Source: Hydrogenoanaerobacterium saccharovorans
Lineage (GTDB): Bacteria > Bacillota > Clostridia > Oscillospirales > Ruminococcaceae
Direction: 5' to 3'
NCBI RefSeq assembly: GCF_003814745.1
Contig: NZ_RKRD01000001.1
Coordinates: forward strand, 1 to 64,000
Length of the DNA stretch: 64,000 bases
Under the pieces are notes generated by a model. The model saw nothing but the letters and a program-made list of their open reading frames with translations, did not search any database and was not told the origin of the DNA. This document shows, in pieces, positions 43,884 to 52,989 of this stretch. The translations under genes and the position numbers were made by a program. How positions within the stretch are numbered: position 1 is the stretch's first letter; every line of letters starts with the position of its first letter.

Positions 43884-44023
43884 CGGAAAAATATATATAA
43901 ATCGGAAAAATACAGTTCAAAAATAAAAGATTCTTTTTGTTGGATTGAACAAATTTATGATTTGCTATGCGAAAATATAACAAAAAACAAGGGATTAGTT
44001 GCCTAACGTTGCATTCGTCAACG
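43884..44023. promoter_or_regulatory. repeats in divergent UroD/AraC control region
   Basis: CGGAAAAATA occurs at 43884-43893 and 43903-43912, 19 bp apart, on the side of the UroD-like gene. CGTTG (44007-44011) and CAACG (44019-44023) form an inverted repeat near the AraC gene. These are plausible operator sites for the AraC regulator. A TATAAT at 44051-44056 is its probable -10. Confidence 0.45.
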
Positions 44024-44078
44024 GTTTGTGATAGCTTAAAGTAAAATATATATAATATTGCAGCAGAGGTGATAAAGA

Positions 44079-44867
44079 TTGTACTTTGATTTTTGCGTTA
44101 ATGATGAACCTGCATTGTTTAATCCAATCGCACTGGATACTATTTTTAACATCAACGGAGACAATACTTACTGCACCCCGCGTAAGCCTGTTACCGAGGG
44201 GAAAACTTATTTTGTATATACTACGTGCGGAAACGGCATTATAAGTTACGATGACCTTACTTTTGAGGTGGGGCAGAACGATTTTATTTTTATGCACCCC
44301 CATGAAAAATTCAATTACCGTTGCAAAGAGGATGTTTGGCATTTTTGGTGGTTCGAATACCGCGGCACACAGCAATTTGCATTTGCAGATACGATATTTA
44401 ACTTGGCTGTAAGCGATTTTGTTCTGAGTTTGTTCGAACAAAGCCTTGTTTATGCCAAAGCGGGGCGGTGGGATATATCCTCTTCGTTGTTTACCTCGGC
44501 TTGCGGTATTTTGCAGCAAATGTTGTCTACTGCATCTGTTTCGAAATATACAGAAAGTATGCAGGCTGCCGAGCAATTTGTTCGCGAAAACATCCAAAAC
44601 ATATCGGTTGCACAGCTTAGCGAGCACTTGCAAATGAATGAACGGACATTGCGCAATATGTTCTACAGCACCGTAGAGCTTTCTCCAAAGCAGTTTATCT
44701 CAAAAATAAGGTTAGACTCTGCACAGCAGCTGCTGGAAAATTCATTGCTCTCTATCGAAGAGATTGCAGTTCAGCTGGGTTTTTGCAGCCAATTCCACCT
44801 CAGCCGCAGTTTTAAAGAGCGTTTTGGCATACCTCCGCTGCAATATCGCAAATTTTTTCGGCGGTAA
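44079..44867 (+). CDS. AraC-family regulator
   Basis: 262 residues. An N-terminal cupin-like ligand domain (YTTCGNGIISYDDLTFEV, FIFMHPHEKFNYRC, WHFWWFEY) is followed by two helix-turn-helix motifs (SVAQLSEHLQMNERTLRNMF, then IEEIAVQLGFCSQFHLSRSF). The start is TTG with GAGGTGA upstream. It is divergent from the UroD-like gene and precedes the DUF5107 gene, so it probably senses a sugar and controls one or both. Confidence 0.9.
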   Translation: MYFDFCVNDEPALFNPIALDTIFNINGDNTYCTPRKPVTEGKTYFVYTTCGNGIISYDDLTFEVGQNDFIFMHPHEKFNYRCKEDVWHFWWFEYRGTQQFAFADTIFNLAVSDFVLSLFEQSLVYAKAGRWDISSSLFTSACGILQQMLSTASVSKYTESMQAAEQFVRENIQNISVAQLSEHLQMNERTLRNMFYSTVELSPKQFISKIRLDSAQQLLENSLLSIEEIAVQLGFCSQFHLSRSFKERFGIPPLQYRKFFRR

Positions 44868-44954
44868 TTCATAAAGCATTTGGGTATCGATAGAAAAGCA
44901 GGATTTCTAAACTTTATGGTTGTTTACGGTACTGTAATTCTTGTTCCCCTGTAT

Positions 44955-44960
44955 TATAAT
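44955..44960 (+). promoter_or_regulatory. -10 of DUF5107 gene
   Basis: TATAAT, 36 bases before the ATG at 44996, with AAAGGAGGAAAC as ribosome site. There is no clear -35, as expected for an activator-dependent promoter. Confidence 0.45.
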
Positions 44961-44995
44961 GTGGTTGTAATGATTATTTTAAAGGAGGAAACAAT

Positions 44996-47900
44996 ATGCT
45001 GAAAAATATTACGGAAAATGTAGCCGTCTGGGAGCAGGAAGTAGTAATTCCTACTTATCCCGTTGGCGAACCCGATAAGAACCCGATGTTTTTAGAAAAA
45101 CGTGTTTACCAAGGCAGTTCCGGCAAGGTATACCCACATAGTGTAATTGACAAAATTTACGATGATAAGGTAGACCAAACCTACCGCGCAGTTTTTTTAG
45201 AGAACAAATACCTGCATGTTATGATTTTACCCGAGTTGGGCGGCAGAATCCAGCGCGCACTGGATAAAACCAACAACTACGATTTTGTGTACTACAACCA
45301 TGTCATCAAACCTGCACTGGTAGGGCTGAACGGGCCATGGATTTCGGGCGGAATCGAATTCAACTGGCCCCAGCATCACCGCCCCAGCACGTACGACCCT
45401 GTCAACTATACGATGAAACAGAACGAAGACGGAAGCTGCACCGTAGTGGTGAGCGAGATTGAAAACATGTTCCGTACCAAGGGCATGGCAAGCTTTACGC
45501 TGTACCCCGATAAAGCTTATATCGAAATAAAAGCGCAGATTTACAACCGCACCAATACCATGCAAACCTTTTTGTGGTGGGCGAACCCCGCGATTGCGGT
45601 AAATGATTATACACAGTCGATTTTCCCGCCCGATGTAAATGCGGTTATGGACCATGGAAAACGTGATGTTTCCACCTTCCCGATTGCAACCGGCACTTAC
45701 TATAAACAAGATTATTCTGCGGGTGTTGATATTTCCCGTTACAAAAATATCCCCGTACCCACCTCTTATATGGCTTATCATTCTGACTACGATTTTGTGG
45801 GCGGTTACGATTACGGCGAGAAAGCGGGCATTTTGCACGTTGCCGACCATCATATTTCCCCCGGCAAAAAGCAGTGGACTTGGGGCTGCGGCGATTTTGG
45901 AAAAGCATGGGACAGAAACCTCACCGATGAGGACGGCCCGTATATCGAATTGATGACAGGCTGCTTTACCGATAACCAGCCCGACTTTACCTGGCTTAAA
46001 CCCTACGAAGAAAAGGTGTTTACCCAATACTTTATGCCGTATAAAGATGTTGGAATGATTAAAAATGCTACCATTGACGCGGCAGTAAACTTAGAACTTA
46101 CCGAAAACGGCTTGCATGTCATTGCATATGCTACCGCAGAACACGAAAAAGCAAGAGTTTTTGTTAAAGCAGGCGGCAAGATTGTAGCGGATAAAGCGAT
46201 AAAACTTTCGCCTGTCGATACCTTTGATGAAACTTTTGCAGTTGAAGATGGTATTAAGGAAAGCGCATGTACTGTTGAAGTATACGACGAGTGCGGTGCT
46301 TTGATGGTGGAGTACACCCCAAAAGAAAAAACTATCGAAAAAATCCCAGACCCTGCAAAAGCAGTACCCGCCCCCCAAGATTGCCGCACCACCGAGGATT
46401 TGTTCCTCTACGGCCTGCATTTGGAGCAATACCGCCATGCAACCTTTGAGCCCGCAGATTATTACAAAGAAGGTTTGCGCCGCGACCCCACCGATGTACG
46501 CCTGAACAATGCCTACGGCAGCCTGCTGATGCGTCGTGGTTTGTTTGCTGAGGCACAGCCTTACTTTGAGGCAGCTTTCAAAAAACTTACCCGAAGCAGC
46601 CCCCAGCCATATGATGGGGAACCGCTGTACAATTTGGGCATATGCCTGCGTTACCAAAATAAACAGCAAAAAGCTTATGACGCATTTTACAAAGCAACTT
46701 GGAACGGCGCTTGGCAGGACAGCTCTTTCTACCATTTGGCTTGCATTGCTGCACAATGCGGCGAATACAACACCGCTTTGCAGCATATTGAGCGTTCGCT
46801 TGTACGCAACACTCAAAATATAAAGGCACGTACCTTAAAAAATGCAATTCTGCGCAAATTGGGTAAAAACGCAGAGGCAAAAGCGTTTGCAGAAGAAACC
46901 TTGAAACTTGATATTATGGACTTTGCTGCAAAATACGAACTGGCAAAATTGGCACAAAGCGATTTGGCACAGGTGATTGCCGCATTCGACCAAAACCACA
47001 ACGAATGCATAGAAGTTGCGCTTGAATACAGCGATGCAGGTTTTTACGAGGATGCCAACACATTGCTCAAACAGTTTGCCGATAGCATGGGTGATGCCGA
47101 AAAGGTTTACCCCTTGGTATACTACCACCTTGCATACAATTTTGGCAGATTGGGCGACAATGCAAATGCAGACAAATACCTGAAACTCGCAGCAGCAGCT
47201 TGCAGCGACTATTGCTTCCCGCATCGTTTGGAAGATATTCTTGTACTGCAGTTTGCGATGGAACGCAACCCTCAGGATGCCAAAGCACCCTATTATTTGG
47301 GCAACCTGTGGTACGATAAAAAACAGTATGACAAAGCTGTTGCATGTTGGGAAAAATCTGCCGAGTTGGATGATAATTTCCCCACCGTACACCGCAACCT
47401 GTCGTTGGCATACTACAACAAACACAACGACTTTGCACGGGCAAAAGCCGAACTGGAAAAAGCCTTTGCGCTTAACCAAAAAGACGCGCGTGTATTTATG
47501 GAGTTGGACCAGCTTTGCAAAAAACTGGGTGACAGCCAGCAGACAAGAATGGCACGTTTTGAACAGCACATGGATGTAGTAAAAGAACGTGATGACCTTT
47601 ATTTAGAGTATGTAACCCTTCAAAACTTCCTGGGCAATTACGAAACAGCCATGCAGCTGATTGCACAGCGCAAGTTCCACCCATGGGAAGGCGGAGAAGG
47701 CAAAGTGCCTGCGCAGTACATCCATTGTCGTGTAGAGCTTGCAAAACAGGCAATTTCGGCGGGAGATTACGAAAAAGCAGTAACACTTTTGAACGAGGCA
47801 ACCGTTTACCCGCATAACTTGGGCGAGGGCAAACTGGCAGGCGCACAAGAAAACAACATTTATTACTATATGGGCTGTGCATACGAGGGCATGAATGAAA

Positions 47901-48310
47901 CCGAAAAGGCACGCGAGTGCTTTACCAAAGCATCGCACGGGCTTACCGAACCCACGGGCATGATGTACTACAACGATCAGCCGCCTGAGACGATTTTCTA
48001 TCAGGGCTTGGCACTGCTGAAGCTGAATGACACCGACGGTGCAAACAGCCGCTTCCATAAGCTGATTGCATTTGGCGAAAAACACATTTACGACACGGTA
48101 AAAATCGATTACTTTGCGGTATCGCTGCCCGATTTGCAAATTTTTGATGAAGATTTGAACAAAAAGAATAAAATCCACTGCCTGTATATGATGGGACTGG
48201 GACATTTGGGGTTGGGAGATACCAAAATAGCGGAAAGTCAGCTTTCTGAAGCGGCACAGCTCGATATCAACCACCTCGGTGTAAAAACCCATTTGGCACT
48301 GAAACTGTAA
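44996..48310 (+). CDS. DUF5107 + tetratricopeptide repeat protein
   Basis: 1104 residues. The first third (to about 350) is a DUF5107 domain, a galactose-mutarotase-like beta-sandwich (LHVMILPELGGRI, GGIEFNWPQHHRPS, WWANPA). The rest contains many TPR-like helix pairs (PLYNLGICLRYQNKQQKAYDAF, APYYLGNLWYDKKQYDKAVACW). No signal peptide is seen, so it is likely cytoplasmic. Such proteins accompany sugar importers in Firmicutes but have no proven activity. The next gene is another mutarotase-like protein 18 bases away. Confidence 0.88.
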   Translation: MLKNITENVAVWEQEVVIPTYPVGEPDKNPMFLEKRVYQGSSGKVYPHSVIDKIYDDKVDQTYRAVFLENKYLHVMILPELGGRIQRALDKTNNYDFVYYNHVIKPALVGLNGPWISGGIEFNWPQHHRPSTYDPVNYTMKQNEDGSCTVVVSEIENMFRTKGMASFTLYPDKAYIEIKAQIYNRTNTMQTFLWWANPAIAVNDYTQSIFPPDVNAVMDHGKRDVSTFPIATGTYYKQDYSAGVDISRYKNIPVPTSYMAYHSDYDFVGGYDYGEKAGILHVADHHISPGKKQWTWGCGDFGKAWDRNLTDEDGPYIELMTGCFTDNQPDFTWLKPYEEKVFTQYFMPYKDVGMIKNATIDAAVNLELTENGLHVIAYATAEHEKARVFVKAGGKIVADKAIKLSPVDTFDETFAVEDGIKESACTVEVYDECGALMVEYTPKEKTIEKIPDPAKAVPAPQDCRTTEDLFLYGLHLEQYRHATFEPADYYKEGLRRDPTDVRLNNAYGSLLMRRGLFAEAQPYFEAAFKKLTRSSPQPYDGEPLYNLGICLRYQNKQQKAYDAFYKATWNGAWQDSSFYHLACIAAQCGEYNTALQHIERSLVRNTQNIKARTLKNAILRKLGKNAEAKAFAEETLKLDIMDFAAKYELAKLAQSDLAQVIAAFDQNHNECIEVALEYSDAGFYEDANTLLKQFADSMGDAEKVYPLVYYHLAYNFGRLGDNANADKYLKLAAAACSDYCFPHRLEDILVLQFAMERNPQDAKAPYYLGNLWYDKKQYDKAVACWEKSAELDDNFPTVHRNLSLAYYNKHNDFARAKAELEKAFALNQKDARVFMELDQLCKKLGDSQQTRMARFEQHMDVVKERDDLYLEYVTLQNFLGNYETAMQLIAQRKFHPWEGGEGKVPAQYIHCRVELAKQAISAGDYEKAVTLLNEATVYPHNLGEGKLAGAQENNIYYYMGCAYEGMNETEKARECFTKASHGLTEPTGMMYYNDQPPETIFYQGLALLKLNDTDGANSRFHKLIAFGEKHIYDTVKIDYFAVSLPDLQIFDEDLNKKNKIHCLYMMGLGHLGLGDTKIAESQLSEAAQLDINHLGVKTHLALKL

Positions 48311-48328
48311 CAAAAACAGAAAGAAGAG

Positions 48329-49264
48329 ATGACCGTGGTACGAACCGAGCAGTTTCAAAATGTTACCGCCGTTGTGTTGGAAAATGAATGGATACGGGTA
48401 AAAGTGCTGCCCGCAAAAGGCGGTAAGCTTGCCTCTGTTTACAGCAAGCCAAAAGATTTTGAACTGCTGTTTCAAAACCCAAAACCACAATACGGCGAGG
48501 CAAAGCTTTATTCTCCGTTTGAACAGTACGAAGCATGCGGGTTTGACGATGCATTCCCAAGTATTGATGCGGGTGATGTGCGGGTAGGCGGAGAATATGT
48601 CGCCTACCCCGACCACGGCGAAATTTGGTCGGCACCGTTTGAATATTGCGTGAAAGAGGAGCGGGTGGAGCTTTTTTGCCATAGCGCAATCCTGCCGTAT
48701 CGTTACACCAAAACCATTCAGTTAGACCGAGACAGTGTAGTGTGCAGTTACGAAATCACCAACACTGGCGAAGTCGAGTTTCCGTATCTGTGGGCATTTC
48801 ACTGCCTTGTAAACTACCGTGAGAATATGCGCCTGACACTGCCCGAGGGTGTTGAACAGGTGGAGAACGTATGCGCCTCACCGTTGTTGGGTGCAGTGGG
48901 TGAAAAATACCGCTTTCCTACAGATACGGTGCAGGGGGGGAAGACGGGGGATTTTCGCTCGGTGCTGCCGGCAAATCCCCCGTCGTATGCAAAATATTAT
49001 GCAGTAGGTGCAGTAAAGCAAGGCGTTTGCGGTTATGAATACCCAAGCGAAAAAGTGCGTGCACTGATTACCTACGATGCACAAAAGCTGCCCTACCTTG
49101 GCTTTTGGATTACGACAGGCGGCTTTCGCGGTGACTGCAACTGCGCGCTGGAACCTGCCACAGGTTATTACGACAGCATTGCAACAGCACAGAAAAACGG
49201 CTGCTGCTCGGTACTAAAACCAAAAGAGACCTTTGATTTTAACATTAAAATTGCATTGCAATAA
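48329..49264 (+). CDS. aldose 1-epimerase (mutarotase)-like protein
   Basis: 311 residues. VLPAKGGKLASVYSKP, GFDDAFPSID and the histidine in YPDHGEIW are typical of galactose-mutarotase-like beta-sandwich enzymes, which interconvert sugar anomers. The catalytic residues cannot be fixed by eye. It is cotranscribed with the DUF5107-TPR gene, and both share a carbohydrate-binding-like fold, so they may act on the same sugar. Confidence 0.8.
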   Translation: MTVVRTEQFQNVTAVVLENEWIRVKVLPAKGGKLASVYSKPKDFELLFQNPKPQYGEAKLYSPFEQYEACGFDDAFPSIDAGDVRVGGEYVAYPDHGEIWSAPFEYCVKEERVELFCHSAILPYRYTKTIQLDRDSVVCSYEITNTGEVEFPYLWAFHCLVNYRENMRLTLPEGVEQVENVCASPLLGAVGEKYRFPTDTVQGGKTGDFRSVLPANPPSYAKYYAVGAVKQGVCGYEYPSEKVRALITYDAQKLPYLGFWITTGGFRGDCNCALEPATGYYDSIATAQKNGCCSVLKPKETFDFNIKIALQ

Positions 49265-49304
49265 AACAAGGCGCTGAGAAATTCCTCTCAGCGCCTTGTT
49301 TCTG
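49265..49304. terminator. bidirectional terminator mutarotase / AraC
   Basis: AACAAGGCGCTGAGA pairs with TCTCAGCGCCTTGTT around a 6-nt loop, with flanking A/T runs. It is a very strong, symmetrical stem ending both converging genes. Confidence 0.92.
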
Positions 49305-49310
49305 TAAAAA

Positions 49311-50156
49311 TTAAAACGGCATATGGCGGAACTTATTGGGTGATATGCCTGTACGGCTCTGGAACGTATAAATAAAGTTGGAAGAACTGTTAAAGCCGGT
49401 TAATGCGGCAATTTCTGCCACAGGTTTATCTGTTTTTTTCAGCAAACTCTTGGCGTTATCCAACCGCACTTTCAGCAGATACTCATAAGGTGAGTATCCC
49501 GTTTGTTTTTTGAACATGCGCGAAAGGTGCGAAGGGCTGACCGATACGTATTTGGAGATATCGTCCACAGTAATGTTGGCACAGTAGTTTGTTTTGATAA
49601 AATTGATTGCGTCAAAAATGGCGCCGCTCTCAATTTCCAAAGCACCGGATACCGATGTGACAGAAACCAAATTGCACAGCAAGGTATGAATGATACAGGA
49701 CACGGATGGCTCTGATATGGTAAGGTGCTTGCGGAAAATCTCCATAATACTGTTGATAGAGCTGATAAACAATGTAGGGTTTTCACAGGGTAAAACAACG
49801 CCCTGCGTTTTTAGTATATTTTCAGCAAATTCGAGGCTCTGGCTGCCATCAAAATGCAGCCATAAACTTTTTAAGTAATCGTTGGTATAGTATTCGTGGG
49901 GTTTGTAGCAATTCAGCAGCATAATGTCGCCGCTTTCTGCTACGTATGTACGCCCCTCAAATTGAACGGTACAGCTGCCCTCCAATACATACATTAGTAA
50001 GATACTGTTATAATTTTTTCGGCGGATATGATAACCAGCCTCGCAGGTGTAACTGCCGGCACAAAGTAAATAATAAAAGAGGTTTTTTGCCAGTACAGAC
50101 GGGGTTGCAAAATAATAATCAGAGCCGGGTAATACCCCGGGGTCGGTACATTTCAT
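49311..50156 (-). CDS. AraC-family regulator of the arabinose-type importer
   Basis: About 281 residues. An N-terminal cupin-like domain (LLMYVLEGSCTVQFEGRTY, MLLNCYKPHEYYTN) precedes two helix-turn-helix motifs (SPSHLSRMFKKQTGYSPYEY, FNSSSNFIYTFQSRTGISP). GGAGG sets the ATG at 50156. It is divergent from the importer operon, and three similar 14-bp sites at 20-21 bp spacing lie between them, so it likely activates that operon. Confidence 0.9.
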   Translation of the reverse strand: MKCTDPGVLPGSDYYFATPSVLAKNLFYYLLCAGSYTCEAGYHIRRKNYNSILLMYVLEGSCTVQFEGRTYVAESGDIMLLNCYKPHEYYTNDYLKSLWLHFDGSQSLEFAENILKTQGVVLPCENPTLFISSINSIMEIFRKHLTISEPSVSCIIHTLLCNLVSVTSVSGALEIESGAIFDAINFIKTNYCANITVDDISKYVSVSPSHLSRMFKKQTGYSPYEYLLKVRLDNAKSLLKKTDKPVAEIAALTGFNSSSNFIYTFQSRTGISPNKFRHMPF

Positions 50157-50255
50157 AAAGTCGCCTCCCAATTTGAATGGTTGAATTTATATTAACATTG
50201 AATATAAGACGCTGCAACAATTAAGACAGGTTTTCTAAATATTTTAAAAAGTAAT

Positions 50256-50311
50256 ACTAATTTTTATACAAAAAAGTTAATAAAGTATAAAAAAACGTTA
50301 ATTTTTTATAC
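50256..50311 (+). promoter_or_regulatory. triple-repeat candidate AraC operator
   Basis: Three similar sites, ACTAATTTTTATAC (50256-50269), GTTAATAAAGTATA (50276-50289) and GTTAATTTTTTATA (50297-50310), start 20 and 21 bases apart, two helical turns. They end 24 bases before TATAAT (50334-50339), where a poor -35 suggests an activated promoter. The arrangement is typical for AraC-family activators. Confidence 0.55.
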
Positions 50312-50412
50312 TCTCATTCCAAGCTTAAACAAGTATAATCAGGTTGTAAATAAAAACAAGCAGATAAAATACTGGTATGATATCATCGCAATCACCTGTG
50401 AGGAGGGATAAA

Positions 50413-51927
50413 ATGTCTGAATACCTGAAATTTGAAAAAATTTGCATGGAGTTCCCGGGTGTTAAAGCGCTGGACGACATGAGTTTTGGAGTAAACAAAG
50501 GCGAAATCGTTGCCTTTTTGGGCGAAAACGGAGCGGGAAAATCCACTTTGCTTAAAATTCTTAACGGCGACTACCACCACACCAGCGGTAAAGTTTATAT
50601 CGACGGTAAAGAAGTGGAATTCCATTCGCCTAACGAAGCAATCAAAGCAGGCATCAGCGTTATTTATCAGGAAAGACAGCTTGCGCCCTATCTTTCTGTA
50701 GCGGAAAATATTTTTATGGGTAATCCGCCTACAAAAAACGGGTTTATAGACTTTAAAGAGTTAAACAAAAAGGCAAAAGAAATTATCGACGAATTCGGCT
50801 TGCCAATCACACCTGAAACCCCTGTTAAAAAAATCTCAGTGGCGTTTCAGCAAATGGTAGAGATTATGAAAGCGTACAACCGTAAAGCAGATATTATCTG
50901 CTTTGACGAACCCACCGCCCCGCTGACCGATTCCGAAATCGTTATCCTGTTCCAAATTATCAATAAGCTTAAGGCGCAGGGCAAGGCAATTATCTATGTA
51001 TCGCACCGCATGAACGAAATTTTTGAGATTACCGACCGCGTTGTTGTTTTTAAGGATGGTAAGCTGATGGGTGTGGAGAACACCGGCGACGTTACCGAAG
51101 CCCAGCTGATAAAAATGATGGTAGGACGCGACATTGGCGACGTTTTTAATGACCTCAAGCGCAATGATAAAATAGGTGATGTGGTGCTGGAAATGAAGAA
51201 TGTTTCCAACTCCTCCATCAAGGATATTAGTTTACAGGTAAAAGCAGGCGAAATCGTAGGCTTTTCAGGGCTTGCCGGTGCAGGAAGAACCGAGGTTGCA
51301 AGGGCGATTTTCGGGGCTGACCCAATTACATCGGGCGAGATAACGCTCAAAGGCAAACCCTATCATCCAAAATCGCCCCGCGATGCGATGGACCGTGGTA
51401 TTGCACTGTGCCCTGAGGACAGAAAACTGGAGGGGCTCTCGCTGATACTGACCGTGAGAGAGAACAGTTCTCTTGCCATCTTGGGCAACCTGTGCAAAGC
51501 AGGGTTTGTAAACTTTAAGCAGGAGCGCGATTTTACCTCAAAGGCAATCAAAGAGTTTAATATCAAAACCCCCACGATGGAGCAGAAAGTTAATAACCTA
51601 TCGGGCGGCAACCAGCAAAAAATTGTTTTGGCACGCTGGATGGCGATGAATCCTCAGCTTATCATCTTCGATGAACCCACGAAGGGGATTGACGTCGGTG
51701 CAAAATCAGAGATTTATCATATGATCTGCGAAGCTGCAAGAAAAGGCGTGGCGGTTATTATGATTTCGTCGGAACTGCCCGAAGTAATCGGTATCTCCGA
51801 CCGCATACTGGTTATGAAAGATGGCAAAATCAAAGCGGATATCCCGCGCAAGGATGCCACCGAGCAGTTGATTTTAAGCTATGCTATGCTGGATGAGAAG
51901 GAAAATGAGAAGGAGGCAGCCGTATAA
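50413..51927 (+). CDS. ABC importer ATPase, arabinose/ribose type
   Basis: About 504 residues with two ABC domains. Walker A GENGAGKST, Walker B IICFDEP, second-domain GLAGAGRTE, signature LSGGNQQK and LIIFDEPTKGID are all intact. AGGAGGG supports ATG 50413 over an upstream frame extension. It is first in the ATPase-permease-binding protein order (as araG-H-F-like). The stop TAA overlaps the permease ATG (TAATG). Confidence 0.95.
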   Translation: MSEYLKFEKICMEFPGVKALDDMSFGVNKGEIVAFLGENGAGKSTLLKILNGDYHHTSGKVYIDGKEVEFHSPNEAIKAGISVIYQERQLAPYLSVAENIFMGNPPTKNGFIDFKELNKKAKEIIDEFGLPITPETPVKKISVAFQQMVEIMKAYNRKADIICFDEPTAPLTDSEIVILFQIINKLKAQGKAIIYVSHRMNEIFEITDRVVVFKDGKLMGVENTGDVTEAQLIKMMVGRDIGDVFNDLKRNDKIGDVVLEMKNVSNSSIKDISLQVKAGEIVGFSGLAGAGRTEVARAIFGADPITSGEITLKGKPYHPKSPRDAMDRGIALCPEDRKLEGLSLILTVRENSSLAILGNLCKAGFVNFKQERDFTSKAIKEFNIKTPTMEQKVNNLSGGNQQKIVLARWMAMNPQLIIFDEPTKGIDVGAKSEIYHMICEAARKGVAVIMISSELPEVIGISDRILVMKDGKIKADIPRKDATEQLILSYAMLDEKENEKEAAV

Positions 51928-52922
51928 TGCAGAACACCGCGATTAAAAAGAAGGGCTTTGATTTTAAATCAGAACTCAAACGTTTTATGAAATCAGACAA
52001 CATCAGTCTTATATTTGCGCTGATTGTAATGATAACAATATTCTCTTTACTGAATGAGAACTATCGTACAGGCAGAAACCTAATCAGCGTATTGACATCC
52101 GCATCGCTCACCGGCTTAATTTGTGTAGGTGAGGCAATGCTGCTGATTGGCAACCATATGGATTTGTCGGTTGGCTCATCGGCTGCATTTTCTGGCGTAC
52201 TGGCTGCGTTGCTTATGCAAAGAGGGTTACCTGCCGGTGCTACCATTCTTGCCGTCATTGCAGTAGGGGCACTAACAGGCTGCTGTATTGCGTTTTTTGT
52301 TACAAAACTAAAAATGTCATCGTTTATAGCAACGGTTGCAATGCAGTCCATCATGCGCGGTTTTGCTTTTATTATCTCCAATGGTGAGGGTGTACTGATA
52401 ACAAACCCTACCTTCTTGAAAATAGGCAGTTTGAAAATTTTCGGGCTGCAGTTCTTAACCTTCCCAATCTTCTTTATGCTTTTGATTTTCGTTTTGTTTG
52501 GTATTATTTTAAAACGTACCCGCATCGGCAGAGAGATTTACATTGTGGGTGGCAACCCAACCGCAGCAAGGCTGGCGGGCATTTCAATCAAGAAAACAAC
52601 CTATATGCTGTTTATTAATATGAACATTCTGGCATCTGTTGGCGGTATGATTTTGGCAGCTCGTATGAATACTGGTCAACCGCAGGCTTGCGTTGGTTTG
52701 GAGTTTGACGGCATCACAGCAGCGATTTTGGGCGGTGTCTCAAATCAGGGCGGTGTCGGTTCCATCTTCGGTGCATTCCTTGGCTTGGCAATTTTGCAGG
52801 GCTTCAACAACGGTCTTATCATGCTCAACGTTCAATCCTTCTGGCAGAACGTTGCAAAAGGCGCATTGCTGCTGCTTGCTTTAACCTTTGATTACTTGAG
52901 AGCGAAAAAACGTAAAGCATAA
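51927..52922 (+). CDS. ABC importer permease, arabinose/ribose type
   Basis: 331 residues, eight to ten membrane helices. IGNHMDLSVGSSAAFSGVL and IYIVGGNPTAARLAGI are the family motifs. The start overlaps the ATPase stop by one base, so translation is coupled. A small TCAGCC/GGCTGA hairpin (52945-52960) separates it from the binding-protein gene and may raise stability or expression of the latter. Confidence 0.95.
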   Translation: MQNTAIKKKGFDFKSELKRFMKSDNISLIFALIVMITIFSLLNENYRTGRNLISVLTSASLTGLICVGEAMLLIGNHMDLSVGSSAAFSGVLAALLMQRGLPAGATILAVIAVGALTGCCIAFFVTKLKMSSFIATVAMQSIMRGFAFIISNGEGVLITNPTFLKIGSLKIFGLQFLTFPIFFMLLIFVLFGIILKRTRIGREIYIVGGNPTAARLAGISIKKTTYMLFINMNILASVGGMILAARMNTGQPQACVGLEFDGITAAILGGVSNQGGVGSIFGAFLGLAILQGFNNGLIMLNVQSFWQNVAKGALLLLALTFDYLRAKKRKA

Positions 52923-52989
52923 ACAGCATAGCAAAGTATACTTTCAGCCGCAGGGCTGATCAAAGATAAAATATTAGGAGGTTTCCACA

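Noticed and set aside
46835..48682. Several long minus-strand frames under the DUF5107 and mutarotase genes
   Set aside because: All are antisense shadows of the strongly supported plus-strand genes, with Cys/Phe/Val-rich composition and no start signals.
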